Assembly (NCBI RefSeq): GCF_028693135.1
Contig: NZ_JAQUVZ010000012.1
Coordinates: 1-64,000, forward strand
From: Methanosarcina sp.
GTDB taxonomy: Archaea > Halobacteriota > Methanosarcinia > Methanosarcinales > Methanosarcinaceae
DNA: 64,000 nucleotides
Direction of reading: 5' to 3'
A program made the translations under genes and the position numbers. The notes beneath the pieces were generated by a model. It had not been told where the DNA came from, ran no database searches, and was given only the letters and a program-made list of their open reading frames with translations. Below, piece after piece: positions 34,534 through 45,958 of the stretch (within the stretch, counting starts at the first letter, position 1; every line of letters starts with the position of its first letter).

Positions 34534-34773
34534 ATGAATGAATTAGTCGGTTTTGTGAACGGAAACAATGTAAGGCAAAAAGTGCTCTCTCTACTAGCCT
34601 CAAAAGGGGAAATGGAAGGAGAACGTATCTCTAAAACTCTTCGGATAGTACATCTTACCATTGCAAAGACTCTCGAGGAACTGGAAGAAAAAGAGCTAAT
34701 CGCAAAAAAAGAAGAGGTTTACTTCCTTACCGAAACCGGAATTAAGGTCGAAAAAATGGTCCAGCAAATCTAA
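34534..34773 (+). CDS. Small winged-helix transcriptional regulator
   Basis: 79 residues: NVRQKVLSLLASKGEMEGER, then ISKTLRIVHLTIAKTLEELE as recognition helix, then EKELIAKKEEVYFLTETGIK as wing. One minimal winged helix with no effector domain, a common archaeal type. GGAGGT precedes the ATG at ideal spacing. Monocistronic; targets unknown. Confidence 0.8.
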   Translation: MNELVGFVNGNNVRQKVLSLLASKGEMEGERISKTLRIVHLTIAKTLEELEEKELIAKKEEVYFLTETGIKVEKMVQQI

Positions 34774-35172
34774 TATTTTACTGATTTTTTCAAATCAATT
34801 TTAATTTTTTTAGTTCTGAGCTATTTTAATCTCTTCTTCATCCGTCCGGAAAATTTGTCATTTTTTTGTAAACTATTCTGTAAACTATTCTGTAAACTAT
34901 TTAATTTTTCCTCCGGCAGTGTTTGAATCTCTAGAGTCGGTTCTGATAAAGTCGGTTCTGATTTTTCTGGTCGTCCACTGGAATATTAAACAGCAAAAAG
35001 TAAAAACTACTGTAAAAAAGACACGGGAGCACACAAAAATCGAAGTAAATAAAGTCTGCAATGTCTCCACAGCCCAAAGAGCTGACAGCTACTTATTTTG
35101 CAGAACCTTTTTCCTTCTCGGGCTTAAAGAAATATTTATCTAATCCCTGTTCCTTTATGTCGGCATAGTCTG
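34774..35172. other. Intergenic region with a 13-bp repeat
   Basis: T-rich downstream of the wHTH gene (terminator-like runs near 34785-34870), then three copies of CTGTAAACTATTT-like units at 34866-34902. No gene was supported; a frame at 34919-35143 shows no domain. Confidence 0.55.
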
Positions 35173-35217
35173 TTAACGCTACATTAACGCTACATTTAAA
35201 TCCCTGATATTTCAGGG
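35173..35217 (+). promoter_or_regulatory. purL upstream direct repeat and hairpin
   Basis: TTAACGCTACAT occurs twice in tandem (35173-35184, 35184-35195), followed by TTTAAA and the inverted repeat CCCTGA-TATT-TCAGGG (35202-35217). The block lies 63 bases before the purL ATG. Likely a regulator site or leader structure; it is not the palindrome seen upstream of purC. Confidence 0.4.
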
Positions 35218-35279
35218 AAATTACAAGAAAAACCGAAGCTTCGGCATCCAAAAGAGGCTTAAGAATCAGAGGCAAGGCA

Positions 35280-37427
35280 ATGTTACCTGAAGAAGACCTG
35301 AAGATTATTATCAAAGAACTTGGGCGAGAGCCTACTCTGGTAGAGCAGGGCTGTTTTTTAAATATGTGGAGTGAACACTGTTCCTATCGCTCCAGCGCCC
35401 CTCTCCTGAAAACTTTCACAACCACGGGCGAAAACGTTCTTATCGGTCCCGGAGATGATGCTGCAATTATTAAATTCGAAGACGGATATGTGCTTGCCAT
35501 AGGCATGGAAAGCCACAATCACCCTTCATATGTAGATCCATATAATGGGGCAGCTACCGGTGTGGGAGGGATCGTGAGGGATATTATCTCTATGGGAGCC
35601 CGTCCAATAGCCCTTATGGATCCGCTCTATTTCGGGCCTCTGGACACCCCGAAAAACCTCTTCCTTTTCGAGCAGATCATTAAAGGAATTGCAGGGTATG
35701 GGAACTGCATAGGAGTGCCTGTTGTCAACGGCGAGACATTTTTTGACAGAAGATACAGCGGAAACCCGCTGGTAAATGTTGTTGCAGTCGGGCTCTGTAA
35801 GGAAGAAGAAGTAATAACCGCTCGCTCCCAGAAAGCCGGTAATAAGCTCGTGCTTGCAGGTTCCAGCACTGGAAAAGATGGACTTGGTGGAGCTTCCTTT
35901 GCTTCCAGAGACCTTTCCGAATCAGCTGAAGCCGACGACCGCCCGAGCGTTCAGGTAGGAGACCCATACACCGAAAAGCTTGTCATGGAAATGACTCTGG
36001 AAGCCATGGAAAAAGGATATGTAAAATCCTGTAAAGACCTTGGGGCTGCAGGGCTTGGAGGGGCAAGCTCGGAACTGGTTGCAAAGGGAGGACTGGGAGC
36101 ACGCATTATTGCAGATGCGGTTCCTCAACGTGAACCCAACATGAACGCATATGAAATCCTGCTTGCCGAGTCCCAGGAGCGCATGCTCTTTGAAGTCACT
36201 CCTGAAGATGTCGATGCAGTACTTGCCCTGGTACAGAAGTATGACCTGAATGGGGCTGTGATCGGCTACCTCACAGAAGAGCCCACATATACCGTTGAGT
36301 TCAGAGGGGAAATCGTTGCCGACATTCCAATTGGTTTTCTGACAGGAGGGGCCCCTACCTGTGAGAAGCCCTCAGAAGCCCCCACACGAAGGGAAGAAGG
36401 CAAAAAACCGGAAGCTCCAGAAGACCTGAAAGCGGCTTTCATAAAGGTCCTGTCCTCCCACAACATCGCCTCAAAGGAATGGATCTACAGGCAGTATGAC
36501 CACGAGGTTCAGTTAAGGACCGTTGTCAAACCCGGAGAAGACTCCGGAGTGCTCAGGATTACCGATACAAAAGGAATTGTACTTACCTGTGGATGCCAGC
36601 CCAGAGTCACCCTTCTTGACCCCTACACCGGAGGAAAGACGGCAATCATCGAAAACGCCATGAATCTTGCAGTAAAAGGTGCAGAGGGACTGGCTATTGT
36701 AAACTGCCTTAACTTTGGAAATCCGGATCGCCCTGAAACCTACTGGCAATTCAAAAACTCCGTACTCGGGCTTGGAGATGAAGCCAGACGGTTTTCAATT
36801 CCGGTAGTTGGAGGGAACGTTTCTCTCTATAACGAAAGTGATGAGTTCAAGACTGCAATCCCTCCCACTCCCTCGATAGGAATGATAGGGAAAGTGGATC
36901 TCGAAACCCCTCTGCCCTCAAGTTTCTTTGTGAAGGCAGGAGATAGCATTATCCTTGTAGGAGAGACAACACCTGAAATGGGAGGCTCCGAATACTACAC
37001 CTGCATGGAGTCTGAAAATGTCGGAAATGTCCCTGCAGTCCCGGAGAACGCCCCTGACGTTATAAAAGCCATAGTCGAAACTGTTAAAAGTGGAAAACTT
37101 AGTTCTGCACATGACCTTTCCCTTGGAGGAATCGGGGCAGGGCTTGCAAAAATGTGCAGAGATCTGGGCGGAAAAGTAGACCTTAGTGAAGCTGCAGGAG
37201 AAACGCAGGCAGACGAATTCCTGTTCTCAGAAACTCCCGCAAGGGCACTGCTTGCAACACCCGAACCCGAAGCTGTAAAGGAAATGCTTAAAGGCGTACC
37301 ACATGCCGTAATCGGTAAAGTTGGAGGCGACAACCTTGAAATTAAAGGCAAGAATTTCGAGGTTTCCCTTTCCTTAGAAGAAATCGCAGAAGCTTACGGC
37401 AGCCTCACCAGATTCATGATGGGATGA
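35280..37427 (+). CDS. purL: Phosphoribosylformylglycinamidine synthase subunit PurL
   Basis: 715 residues, the length of the small-type PurL that works with separate PurQ and PurS. It converts FGAR to FGAM using ATP and ammonia from PurQ. Motifs: [56 protein letters not shown] with [10 protein letters not shown] after it, [17 protein letters not shown], and in the second half [16 protein letters not shown] and [20 protein letters not shown]. Two AIR-synthase-like halves are evident. purQ and purS are not in this window. ATG start; leader repeats lie upstream. Confidence 0.97.
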   Translation: MLPEEDLKIIIKELGREPTLVEQGCFLNMWSEHCSYRSSAPLLKTFTTTGENVLIGPGDDAAIIKFEDGYVLAIGMESHNHPSYVDPYNGAATGVGGIVRDIISMGARPIALMDPLYFGPLDTPKNLFLFEQIIKGIAGYGNCIGVPVVNGETFFDRRYSGNPLVNVVAVGLCKEEEVITARSQKAGNKLVLAGSSTGKDGLGGASFASRDLSESAEADDRPSVQVGDPYTEKLVMEMTLEAMEKGYVKSCKDLGAAGLGGASSELVAKGGLGARIIADAVPQREPNMNAYEILLAESQERMLFEVTPEDVDAVLALVQKYDLNGAVIGYLTEEPTYTVEFRGEIVADIPIGFLTGGAPTCEKPSEAPTRREEGKKPEAPEDLKAAFIKVLSSHNIASKEWIYRQYDHEVQLRTVVKPGEDSGVLRITDTKGIVLTCGCQPRVTLLDPYTGGKTAIIENAMNLAVKGAEGLAIVNCLNFGNPDRPETYWQFKNSVLGLGDEARRFSIPVVGGNVSLYNESDEFKTAIPPTPSIGMIGKVDLETPLPSSFFVKAGDSIILVGETTPEMGGSEYYTCMESENVGNVPAVPENAPDVIKAIVETVKSGKLSSAHDLSLGGIGAGLAKMCRDLGGKVDLSEAAGETQADEFLFSETPARALLATPEPEAVKEMLKGVPHAVIGKVGGDNLEIKGKNFEVSLSLEEIAEAYGSLTRFMMG

Positions 37428-37430
37428 TCA

Positions 37431-37560
37431 TTTCATCCCCCTTTTTCTTTTTAGTCTAATGCTTTTTTTAACTCACAGCCTGCTATTTTTAGGCTGTTGT
37501 CTTTACTTTTTTATCTATTCTGTTCTTTACTCTTTTACCTATTCTGTTTTTGATTATGGT
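37431..37560 (+). terminator. Pyrimidine-rich terminator region after purL
   Basis: Runs of T (CCCCTTTTTCTTTTTAG, CTTTTTTTAA) follow the stop, then a repeated ACTTTTTTATCTATTCTGTT / ACTCTTTTACCTATTCTGTT. T-runs are the archaeal intrinsic termination signal. Confidence 0.45.
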
Positions 37561-37636
37561 CAATAATTCATTTCCCAGGCAAAAAGCTGAAGGAAACAAT
37601 AGTTTTTAGTACGTTTCCGCACAAGAGTCTTTTGTT

Positions 37637-38773
37637 ATGAAAGCCGTGTGCATGTGTCTGGGAGTGCATCTGCCTTACAGTCCCAAGTGGTACTGGCCCG
37701 TAGAGGGGTTTTCCGGGGTGCCTGAAATGGACCGGTATTTTGACCGAAACCAAATTTTTTCAAGGCTCTTGAAAACAGGCAGAGAATTTCTGCGCCTTAA
37801 TGATCTTTTTCTGGAGTCCATTGAAAGGGGGGGAAGCTATGCCTTTGATCTTTCGGGTCCTTTTCTGGAACAGTGCAGGTGGGACCCCGAACTTCTTGAG
37901 TCTTTCAGGGAACTTGCAGAAAGTAAAAAGGTAGAGTTTACAGGAAGCTGCAATTACCATTCCCTGAGTGCCCTTTATCCTGACCTTTCCTGGTTTAAAG
38001 AGGAAGTTATGATTTGCAGGGAAATGGTCCGGGAACTGTTAGGTGTAAACCCCGAAACTTTCGTGAACACAGAACTTCTGTATACGGAAAGAGTGGGGAG
38101 TTTACTTGCAGATATGGGGTTCAGGTGTCTTATTGCCGAAGGGTCAAGAAACATACTGGATGGATGCGATCCTGTCCTCGTTTTTGAAAACCACCTTCCG
38201 ATCCTTCTCAGGCACATAAATCTCAGTGAAGACCTTGAACTGCGCTTTTCGGAACAAAGTTGGGAAGGCTACCCTCTTATTCCGGAAAAGTTCGCAGACT
38301 GGATTGCAAGCATGGAAGGGGATGTCCTGACCCTTTATTTTAATTACACAAGCCTCTGCCTTCACCACAGGAGCAAGAGCATGATAGCTGATTTTATACG
38401 GGCTTTTCCGGAAGCCCTGAAGAGCAGGGGTATTGAAATGATCACACCTTCGGAAGCAGTAAGCAGGTTCCGTCCTGTGAAACTTCCTACTCTCGGGACC
38501 GAACAGACAATCCGTTACGGAATGCACAATGCTGTTGGAAACCATGCGCAACAGCTCTATCTAAGGGAGCTGGTAAGGGTAGGGGAGGAACTTGCAGAAA
38601 TTACAGAAAAACCAAATTACCAGAAGCTGAAGCAGGTTTTCGGTTACCTCCAGCAGAGTGAAATCCTTTTTTCAATGAATGCGGGAAACGCTCGTGAAGG
38701 GTCTGAAAAAGCTGTGAACTACTATTCCATTCTCTCGGATTTAAGACGAGCCATTCTGGAGGAAGGGGCATGA
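37637..38773 (+). CDS. GH57-like protein, probably catalytically inactive
   Basis: 378 residues, homologous over its length to the GH57 enzyme encoded next. Conserved region 1, normally HQP, reads HLP (residues 11-13). The nucleophile region VNTELLY keeps Glu146. The position of the catalytic acid/base, Asp in MDYETFGEHQW of the neighbour, reads FNYTSLCLHHR, giving Asn236. With the acid missing, normal retaining glycosidase chemistry is not expected. It may bind glycogen or oligosaccharides, or regulate the active partner; inactive GH57 paralogues are known in the family. It overlaps the next gene by four bases (ATGA at 38770). Confidence 0.88.
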   Translation: MKAVCMCLGVHLPYSPKWYWPVEGFSGVPEMDRYFDRNQIFSRLLKTGREFLRLNDLFLESIERGGSYAFDLSGPFLEQCRWDPELLESFRELAESKKVEFTGSCNYHSLSALYPDLSWFKEEVMICREMVRELLGVNPETFVNTELLYTERVGSLLADMGFRCLIAEGSRNILDGCDPVLVFENHLPILLRHINLSEDLELRFSEQSWEGYPLIPEKFADWIASMEGDVLTLYFNYTSLCLHHRSKSMIADFIRAFPEALKSRGIEMITPSEAVSRFRPVKLPTLGTEQTIRYGMHNAVGNHAQQLYLRELVRVGEELAEITEKPNYQKLKQVFGYLQQSEILFSMNAGNAREGSEKAVNYYSILSDLRRAILEEGA

Positions 38774-39960
38774 CCTCTCTTTGCATGTACTTTCAGGTGC
38801 ATCAGCCTTTCAGGCTGCGCAGGTTCTGGCCTGATGACAGGTCCGGATTTTTCCGCTACTTTGATGACAGAGGCAACAGGGAGATTTTTGAAAGAGTAGC
38901 CCGCAAATGCTACCTCCCTACAAACCGGGCTCTTCTGGACTCTCTCGACGAACATAAAGGGGAGTTCAGGTTTTCCCTTTCAGTCACTGGTACGCTGCTC
39001 GAACAATGTGAACTCTGGGGAAAAGAAGTGCTTGAGAGTTTCCGGCAATTGGCAGAAACAGGAGCTGTGGAGTTTCTGGACGAGACCTGTTATCATTCTC
39101 TTTCAAGCCTTTTTGACGACAAAACAGAGTTTATTGAAGAAGTGAAGGAACACAGAGAAATGATGTTCAACCTCCTTGGGGTTAAACCCCAGGTATTCCG
39201 AAACACAGAGCTTCTTTACAATAACACCATAGCAAAGATCGTTTCCAAGCTGGGTTATAAGGCAATTCTTACGGAAGGTGCGGACCATATGCTTGAGGGG
39301 AGGTCTCCTAACGTACTCTATAGGGCAAAAGGTTCAGGACTGCCCATTCTCTTCAGGAACTACAAGCTGAGCGACGATATAGGGTACCGTTTTTCGGCAA
39401 GGTGGTGGGAAGGATATCCACTTACTGCGGAAAAATGGGCATCATGGGCTTCAGGAGTCAAGGAGGATTGCGTCAATATTTTTATGGACTACGAGACGTT
39501 CGGAGAACACCAGTGGGAAGAAACCGGAATTTTTAAATTTCTGGAAAGACTGCCTTCCGAAGTCCTCAAAAGTGGCATGGAATTTAGCACTCCTGTAGAG
39601 ATTGCCAGAAAATATTCGCCTGTAGCCGAGATCGATATTGGAGATTTTTCTACGATCTCCTGGGCGGATATGGAACGCGATACAAGCGCATGGCTCGGAA
39701 ACGATATGCAAAGGCGTTGTTTTGAGGAAATTAAATTGCTTGAGCCTTTTGTGAGAAAAACAGAAGACCCTGAAATCCTGCGTATATGGAAGCACCTGTT
39801 GACTTCGGACCACTATTACTATATGTGCACCAAGTGGCTCGGGGATGGAGACGTGCATTCTTATTTCAGTGTCCACGCCACACCCTTCGAGGCAGCAGTA
39901 AACTTTATGGCAGTACTTATGGACTTCAAAGCTAGTGTATTCAGGAGCTTAACGCAATAA
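38770..39960 (+). CDS. GH57 alpha-amylase-type glycoside hydrolase
   Basis: 396 residues with intact GH57 motifs: VHQPFRLRRFW (region 1), SVTGTLLEQC (region 2), FRNTELLYNN with nucleophile Glu147 (region 3) and IFMDYETFGEHQWE with acid/base Asp240 (region 4). It should hydrolyse alpha-1,4-glucans (glycogen-type reserve) by a retaining mechanism in the cytoplasm; no signal peptide is seen. It is translationally coupled to the inactive paralogue upstream, and followed 44 bases later by the V4R-domain gene and the GH15 gene, forming a glycogen-degradation operon. Confidence 0.92.
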   Translation: MTSLCMYFQVHQPFRLRRFWPDDRSGFFRYFDDRGNREIFERVARKCYLPTNRALLDSLDEHKGEFRFSLSVTGTLLEQCELWGKEVLESFRQLAETGAVEFLDETCYHSLSSLFDDKTEFIEEVKEHREMMFNLLGVKPQVFRNTELLYNNTIAKIVSKLGYKAILTEGADHMLEGRSPNVLYRAKGSGLPILFRNYKLSDDIGYRFSARWWEGYPLTAEKWASWASGVKEDCVNIFMDYETFGEHQWEETGIFKFLERLPSEVLKSGMEFSTPVEIARKYSPVAEIDIGDFSTISWADMERDTSAWLGNDMQRRCFEEIKLLEPFVRKTEDPEILRIWKHLLTSDHYYYMCTKWLGDGDVHSYFSVHATPFEAAVNFMAVLMDFKASVFRSLTQ

Positions 39961-40004
39961 CTTAATGAAATGCACACATACTAATTTACGGGAGTTTGAG
40001 TTAC

Positions 40005-40811
40005 ATGGTTCGAGACTTATGCATGTTTGCAGGTTTAAATGAAAATTCAAAAATTGTATGGTTCAAAATCACTTATTCGAAAGATCCCGGCTCTTTATCC
40101 CCAATAATTGATTTCCTGGAAAAGCAAAGTGTTCTCATAAGGATCGGGCACTTTGACAATATGAACATGGAAACAGGAGAGTATTCGGTCTTCACTGAAA
40201 TCGGAAACGAAGTTGATTTAGAAGAGCTTTCCCGTAAAATAGAGGAGTTGGAAGCTGTCCTGAAGGTGGAATACGGGATTTCTGAAAACCGGATGATACA
40301 TGGGGTGGATTTCCCCTTGAATGTGATAGGGGTCCGGGCAATTATTGCACGAGCACCCACCCTTGTTGATATAATCAGGACTCTGAACGAGAACGCACCA
40401 CATGCCGAGGGGCTTCTCACCCTCTCAGGGCTTAAGGGCGGGATCCATGCAGCAAAATATTTCAAGAGCATCATGCCTCTTGACGACAACAATTTCACGA
40501 GCCCCCTGGTAGAACTCTACAAGGCTGTTGGGTGGGGTATACTGGAAATTGAATGCGATCCCGTTACTTTTGAGGGAAAAATTATTGTAAGAGATTCCTT
40601 TATTGCCGACGTTTATGGTGAGTCCGAACAGCCCGTATGCGCCTACATGAGCGGTTACTTTGCAGGGTACCTGACCGAATATTCCGGCAAGGCCATAAAG
40701 GTCAGGGAAATCAGCTGTAAAGCCACCGGAAAGAACGTCTGTGAGCACATAATCTCGCTGGCATCCCCCAGCATAAGCCCAGAACACCAGCCAAGAGGGG
40801 ACACTCGGTGA
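40005..40811 (+). CDS. V4R-domain protein with N-terminal ACT-like region
   Basis: 268 residues from ATG 40005 (TTG 39996 is nested in the ribosome site GGGAG). Residues about 15-90 look like an ACT-type fold (KIVWFKITYSKDPGSLSPII, then EELSRKIEELEAVLKVEYGI). The C-terminal half is a V4R (4-vinyl reductase) domain: VGWGILEIECDPVTFEGKII, VCAYMSGYFAGYLTEYSGKA, then REISCKATGKNVCEHII with conserved cysteines. V4R domains bind small molecules. It lies inside the glucan operon, with its stop overlapping the GH15 start, so it is probably a sensor or regulator of glucan use. Confidence 0.85.
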   Translation: MVRDLCMFAGLNENSKIVWFKITYSKDPGSLSPIIDFLEKQSVLIRIGHFDNMNMETGEYSVFTEIGNEVDLEELSRKIEELEAVLKVEYGISENRMIHGVDFPLNVIGVRAIIARAPTLVDIIRTLNENAPHAEGLLTLSGLKGGIHAAKYFKSIMPLDDNNFTSPLVELYKAVGWGILEIECDPVTFEGKIIVRDSFIADVYGESEQPVCAYMSGYFAGYLTEYSGKAIKVREISCKATGKNVCEHIISLASPSISPEHQPRGDTR

Positions 40812-42784
40812 TCAAACAACCTAATGTCATTCTCGGAAATGACGAACTGCTTGTGACAATGGGCAGAAAGGGGGATATTTTAGGCTTATTTTATCCCCGC
40901 AGAGACCATGCCCAGCACGTAGAAGAATCCCTTGCCTGTATCCATACAGGGGAAAAGCTTCTCTGGACAAATGACAACGATTGGCACTCTATTCAGAATT
41001 ACATCGAAGATACCAATATCGTATCCACAAAACTCTACCATGACTCCGGGATAAGGATCTCGATCCTGGACCTTGTGCATCCTGAAGTGCCGGTCCTTAT
41101 CCGCAGGTTTAAGGTGCAGTCCCAGCAAAAGATGTCAGGAAAATTCTTTTACTATTCTAATTTGAACGTAGGGGAAACTCCCAAGAAAAACTCCGGATTT
41201 TGCGATACGGAAGCTCGCCTGCTTGCACAGTACTGGCAAAATTACTATATAGGAATCTATGCCCTGCCGGAGTTTACGGAATGGCAGATCGGAAAGGCAA
41301 TGGATACCATATGGTGGACAAATTCCAAATATGATATGGAAGATGGAAAGCTGCAGCGGAATAAGGAAGATATCGGAAATATCAACAATGCTGTTGGCTG
41401 GGACCTTGAACTGGAAGCTGACGGAGCAAATGAGTTTGTAATCTTTATAGGAGCTGCATCTTCCCGGAGTCTCCTGTATAAGAGGATGCATGAGTTATCC
41501 AAACTGCCTCTGGAACACATCTTTGAAAAGACGCGGGAACACTGGGTGATGTGGCTAGCAAAAAAACATGTGCTCAAGATGCCAGGGCTTGAAGGGCATA
41601 ATAACCTGCGTCAGGAGTTATTCAATGCATATAACCGGGCGCTTCTCATGCTTTATCTCCTGAACGACCGTGAACATGGATCCTTTGTGGCTGCTCCGGA
41701 GTTTGACTCCCATTTCGAGAAATGCGGAGGATACGGGTTTTGCTGGAACAGGGATACCTCGGAGGTTGTGCTTGCCCTCAAGCATTCCGGATATCCCGAA
41801 TATTGTGACCGATTTTTCAAGTGGTGTATCCGGACCCAGCTCCCCAATGGTTCATGGTTCCAACGTTACTGGCTCAATGGAGACATAGCTCCTTCCTGGG
41901 GAAATTTTGACTATTCAACCCAGATAGACGAGACCGGGTCCACACTTCATGCCATGGATATATATTACAGGATTCTCGAAGGTCTCAAAAAGGTTGAGTT
42001 TCTGGAAGAAGTCTGGGTCACCGTGCTCAGGGCTGCCGAGTACCTGATGAAGAGGACCAAGTCAGGGCTGCATGAAAGCTGTATGGACCTTTGGGAGACT
42101 TATTACGGAGTTTTCACCTACACCAATGCCTCGATCTATGCAGGGCTCATGGGTGCCTCCCACCTTGCAGAAGAAAACGGTGAATCTGGCATGGCAAGGC
42201 GCTGGAAGAAAAGGGCTGAGTTCATCAAGCAGGCTACAATTGACCGTTTCTGGCTTCAGGAAGGCTACTTTGCAAAAGGAATCCTCAACGAGAAACTGGA
42301 TAAAACCATTGATGCGAGTATCCTGGGCGCATATATGCCCTTTGGAATGCTCTCTCCGAAAGACCCTGTGGAAAGAGACATGATTCTTTTCCTGATCGAA
42401 AATATCCAGAAAAAGCTATCGATTCCTATCAATGCGGGTAATGGAATCAAACGTTACGAAAATGACAGTTACATCGACGGAAATCCCTGGATAATAACCA
42501 CTCTCTGGCTTTCGGAGGCTATGTTTGCCTTTGTCCTTGATCTTCCCAAAGGACAAGAGGGGCAGTATGCCGAAGAGGTGAAAAAATTGACAAGTGAAGG
42601 GATTAAATACCTGAGATGGGCTCTGGCGGGGGCAACAAGCACAGGGCTTCTCCCTGAACAGGTGGACAAGTCTACAGGAAAGCCAGCCTGGGCGATCCCT
42701 CTTGGCTGGAGTGGTTCTCTCATGCTTGACAATATCCTTCTCCTTGATAAAATTTGCAGAAGAAACGCAGGAAATCAGGAATAA
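40808..42784 (+). CDS. GH15 glucoamylase
   Basis: 658 residues. A beta-sandwich N-terminal domain (GNDELLVTMGRKGDILGLFY, then LVHPEVPVLIRRFKV) precedes the alpha/alpha-barrel: YGFCWNRDTSEVVLAL, WFQRYWLNGDIAPSW, DYSTQIDETGSTLHAM, DLWETYYGVFTYTNASIYAG (general acid Glu) and TGLLPEQVDKSTGKPAWAIP with LGWSG next (general base Glu). It releases glucose from the non-reducing ends of alpha-glucans. GTG start at 40808 overlaps the V4R stop. It ends the four-gene operon; together with GH57 it would convert stored glycogen to glucose or short dextrins. Confidence 0.95.
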   Translation: MIKQPNVILGNDELLVTMGRKGDILGLFYPRRDHAQHVEESLACIHTGEKLLWTNDNDWHSIQNYIEDTNIVSTKLYHDSGIRISILDLVHPEVPVLIRRFKVQSQQKMSGKFFYYSNLNVGETPKKNSGFCDTEARLLAQYWQNYYIGIYALPEFTEWQIGKAMDTIWWTNSKYDMEDGKLQRNKEDIGNINNAVGWDLELEADGANEFVIFIGAASSRSLLYKRMHELSKLPLEHIFEKTREHWVMWLAKKHVLKMPGLEGHNNLRQELFNAYNRALLMLYLLNDREHGSFVAAPEFDSHFEKCGGYGFCWNRDTSEVVLALKHSGYPEYCDRFFKWCIRTQLPNGSWFQRYWLNGDIAPSWGNFDYSTQIDETGSTLHAMDIYYRILEGLKKVEFLEEVWVTVLRAAEYLMKRTKSGLHESCMDLWETYYGVFTYTNASIYAGLMGASHLAEENGESGMARRWKKRAEFIKQATIDRFWLQEGYFAKGILNEKLDKTIDASILGAYMPFGMLSPKDPVERDMILFLIENIQKKLSIPINAGNGIKRYENDSYIDGNPWIITTLWLSEAMFAFVLDLPKGQEGQYAEEVKKLTSEGIKYLRWALAGATSTGLLPEQVDKSTGKPAWAIPLGWSGSLMLDNILLLDKICRRNAGNQE

Positions 42785-42992
42785 GGCTGAATAGATAAAA
42801 ATAAGTGCCTGGAAAAAGGAGAAAGGGGAACCTGCTAATTACTTTAACCTGGGGAGCGCGGGGGCACAGCGAGAAGTCCCCTTCCTCGCCTTCATCAGAA
42901 GGATGACAAAAAGAATGTTGGAAAAGTTAACGGGATTCATCTCCAAGCTAAAGCATAGGGGCTTTCTCCATTCTTTCTCGTAATCCACAAGC

Positions 42993-44270
<1,278 letters not shown>

Positions 44271-44397
44271 TTATCCTGCATGTTAGCTAATATATATTTT
44301 GCTATTTTCAGGCTGTAAGCCTGTTATATGAAACATACAAATGAAAATACAACGAAAAAATAACTTTCGGATAAAGGAAATTGAGGGAGTCCGATAC

Positions 44398-45627
44398 TTA
44401 CCCTATACAGGCAAGAATCTTCCCGTAAGGGCTTTCCTCAAAGTAATTGACAAATTGACTGGTTTCCCTACTGGAATCCCCTGAATCCGAACCGAGAAGT
44501 AAACTTGAAAGTCTTGCCTTGTTCATATACACTACTCTTGGCTCCCCCTGAATACCTCCCAGTTCCGCAGCCTTATCAATTGCATCATAGAGGTTTCCAA
44601 AGTCGTCCACAAGCCCAAGCTCCTTTGCTCTGGACCCGGTATATACGCGTCCGTCGGCAAGTTTTTTTACATCACTCCTGCTCATATTACGTCCTTCTGC
44701 AACCTGGGTTACAAATTCTTCATAACTATCCATGACAACGCTGTCAGCGTATTCTTTTTCTTCGTCCGTAAGCCCTCTCCAGGTTCCTCCCATATCTTTG
44801 AACTCTCCGGACTTTGAAATGTAATAATCTATACCTTCCTTTTCGTTGAAAGAAGACTTATTCTCAAAGGTCCAGATAACTCCTATGGACCCCGTATTTG
44901 TTGAAGGATTTGCAAATATGTAATCTGCAGGTGCAGAGATATAATATGCAGCGCTGGCCGCAAGATCTCCCATGGAAACAATAACCGGTATGCCCTGTTC
45001 TTGAGCTTTCTCGATTTCTACTGTAATCTCCTGTGCGGCTGCAGGAGATCCTCCCGGACTGTTTATCCTGAGTACTATTGCCCTGACGTTTTCATCCGCT
45101 ACAGATCTGTGGATGTTTTCAGAAATCTCTTCTGAGGTTGCATAGCCGAGTCCTGCAGGAACGTTTCCAGTGAGCATGGTGCCCTGCACATAAATTATCG
45201 CTATCTTCTCAGAAGTCCCTATATTTCCTCCGAAACCGAGCCCGTAGATGATAGCAACCATACTGAGCCCAATAACAGCAATCAAAGCCAGTAAGATCAC
45301 AATATAGGACGTACCGCTGCGTTTCTTTTTCTTTACGGAAGGAGAAGAGCTGGAATTCATGCTTAAACTCTCGTTTTCAATCCTTTTTTTATCAGGGTCC
45401 CGGGGAGGAAGTTCCTGAGCATCCTTTTTTGCAGATTCCTGTCTTTCAGGAGCAGAATCGGAATATGAGGAATTTTCCTCGATAGTACTATCTGAAATAT
45501 CTCCCTCTGGGACAATAGTCTCTTTTTTATTGGGAGCACTACTTCTCGAAAGGTCGTCTCCAGATGCCTCTTCTGGACTCGTGCTTTTTGAATCCACACC
45601 TTCTGAGTTTACGTTTTCATCATTCAT
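44398..45627 (-). CDS. sppA: Signal peptide peptidase SppA
   Basis: 409 residues. Residues 1-105 are a Ser/Glu/Lys-rich low-complexity cytoplasmic tail. One membrane helix follows (SYIVILLALIAVIGLSMVAI), then an extracytoplasmic ClpP/crotonase-fold protease: IAIIYVQGTML, RAIVLRINSPGGSPAAAQEI, PVIVSMGDLAASAAYYISAP (nucleophile Ser in ASA) and DGRVYTGSRAKELGLVDDFG, which has the catalytic Lys of single-domain archaeal SppA. It degrades cleaved signal peptides in the membrane. The tail is longer than in most homologues. Divergent from metG across a 331-bp gap. Confidence 0.92.
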   Translation of the reverse strand: MNDENVNSEGVDSKSTSPEEASGDDLSRSSAPNKKETIVPEGDISDSTIEENSSYSDSAPERQESAKKDAQELPPRDPDKKRIENESLSMNSSSSPSVKKKKRSGTSYIVILLALIAVIGLSMVAIIYGLGFGGNIGTSEKIAIIYVQGTMLTGNVPAGLGYATSEEISENIHRSVADENVRAIVLRINSPGGSPAAAQEITVEIEKAQEQGIPVIVSMGDLAASAAYYISAPADYIFANPSTNTGSIGVIWTFENKSSFNEKEGIDYYISKSGEFKDMGGTWRGLTDEEKEYADSVVMDSYEEFVTQVAEGRNMSRSDVKKLADGRVYTGSRAKELGLVDDFGNLYDAIDKAAELGGIQGEPRVVYMNKARLSSLLLGSDSGDSSRETSQFVNYFEESPYGKILACIG

Positions 45628-45958
45628 ATCTGACAGGACCGTATTTCTTGGATTTTTTTCTTTAATTTCCGGTCTATGCTTCTTTACTGCTGAAAACTCC
45701 AGTTAAGGGGCAGGCAAATTCTCCTTTTCGGGAAACTACCAGAAATATGTTTTTAAGAAGCCCGCAAATAAAAGGGTCAATTCAACAGGTCTGAATTGTC
45801 CGAGCAACTATTTATGTCTCTCTGTATTTCACCCTTCTTTATATAGGAGTATCAACTATCCCTCAAATAAGTTCCATTGTAAACACATTAAGCGAAATAT
45901 ATTTCAGAATTGCAGTCATCCAGAAGAGATACACTTATAAAAATATATGGAGATAAGA
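45628..45958. other. Divergent sppA-metG intergenic region
   Basis: Holds TATA-like GAAATATATTT near 45895-45905 for metG, and GGAGAT at 45949-45954 as its ribosome site. No gene or repeat was recognised. Confidence 0.6.
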
